Part shown: piece after piece, positions 33,098-33,463 of the stretch | Layout: the number at the start of each line of letters is the position of its first letter | Position numbering within the stretch: the stretch's first letter is position 1 | Origin: CAZLYF01 sp964586835 | GTDB lineage: Bacteria; Bacillota; Clostridia; Christensenellales; Aristaeellaceae | Assembly: GCA_964586835.1 (NCBI GenBank) | Contig: CAZPIC010000025.1 | Location: forward strand, 1-33,463 | Length of the DNA: 33,463 nucleotides | Direction of reading: 5' to 3' | Notes under the pieces: model-generated | Databases searched by the model: none | Told to the model about the DNA's origin: nothing | What the model saw: only the letters and a program-made list of their open reading frames with translations | Translations under genes and position numbers: made by a program

Positions 33098-33463
33098 TGA
33101 TGGATGGAAGCATTGAAGGCCCTCAGCGTGAGGGACTGGGCTTCTCCTCAGAAGAAAACCTCAGGGCGCTGCAAAAGAGTGGAGGGCACAGCATCATGGG
33201 GGAGAAGCTTACGCAGCACAGAGTGCTGTTTTTTGCTACATATGCTCTGTGTGGATTCAAACGAATGCGATTGTAATGCACCATAGGCTGATCTTCATGC
33301 TGAGGATGGCTCTTGGAAGGAGCTAAGAAAAGAAGCCTGAGATGATGCGAAGTCTGGCCCGATATGAGTAGTCCGCAGGCCATTTGACACAGGTTTCATC
33401 ATCCTCTGCTAGGGTCTGCTGAAAAAGGCATATTTCGGATTTCAGGCAGCTGATCTTACCGGA
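33098..33463. other. Right-end stretch with no recognisable gene
   Basis: About 365 bp without a supportable gene. The last 50 bp contain AGGGTCTGCTGAAAAAGG (near 33411-33428), which loosely resembles the outer end of some insertion sequences. The window ends too soon to test this. Confidence 0.35.

Noticed and set aside
33104..33286. 60-residue plus-strand frame after the LysM genes as a third peptide
   Set aside because: No double-glycine leader, no LysM pattern and no ribosome site.

Overview
The window reads as one segment of a chromosome from an anaerobic, high-G+C Bacillota, probably a Clostridia-class gut or rumen relative (inference). Support comes from a murB-whiA-HPr cluster, consensus sigma-A promoters with AGGAGG ribosome sites, a clostridial-type pyruvate:ferredoxin oxidoreductase, a MurG of the SSGKLRRYFDW type known from Bacillus cereus and clostridia, and many SH3-repeat surface proteins. 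No tRNA, rRNA, CRISPR array, phage or intact insertion sequence was seen.

Left part (1-8.2 kb): murB, whiA and a Crh-like HPr lacking the PTS histidine form one operon. Next is a membrane-anchored VanY-fold protein that has lost its zinc-site motifs. Convergent to it is a minus-strand group: murG, an orphan PotA-like ABC ATPase with a degenerate signature motif, a DUF1858 redox-type protein, a GtrB-like polyprenyl glycosyltransferase, and a NYN nuclease with two LOTUS domains whose best start is ACG.

Middle part (8.2-21 kb): a 1509-residue surface protein (six MucBP-like and five SH3-like repeats, one membrane span, a proline-rich cytoplasmic tail), nifJ on the opposite strand, argG, and a secreted FMN/FAD flavoprotein of the fumarate/urocanate reductase family. 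Long stretches without recognisable genes separate these.

Right part (21.5-33.1 kb) is the most interesting. It is an NHLM-type double-glycine peptide export locus. A minus-strand sensor phosphatase (dCache-HAMP-PP2C-HATPase) and an SH3 lipoprotein sit upstream. Divergent from them run a STAS anti-sigma antagonist, a very short HlyD-like protein, a C39-peptidase ABC exporter, a second NHLM ABC transporter, a 65-residue protein, an ECF-like sigma factor with an in-frame signal-peptide-like tail, and two tandem 77-residue cargo peptides. Each cargo peptide has a textbook double-glycine leader followed directly by one LysM domain. My model (inference): the phosphatase/STAS module and the sigma factor gate the locus, the C39 exporter cleaves the leaders, and LysM proteins are released to bind peptidoglycan. 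No peptide-modifying enzyme is present, so LysM cargo on a bacteriocin-type exporter is the leading candidate for an undescribed system here.
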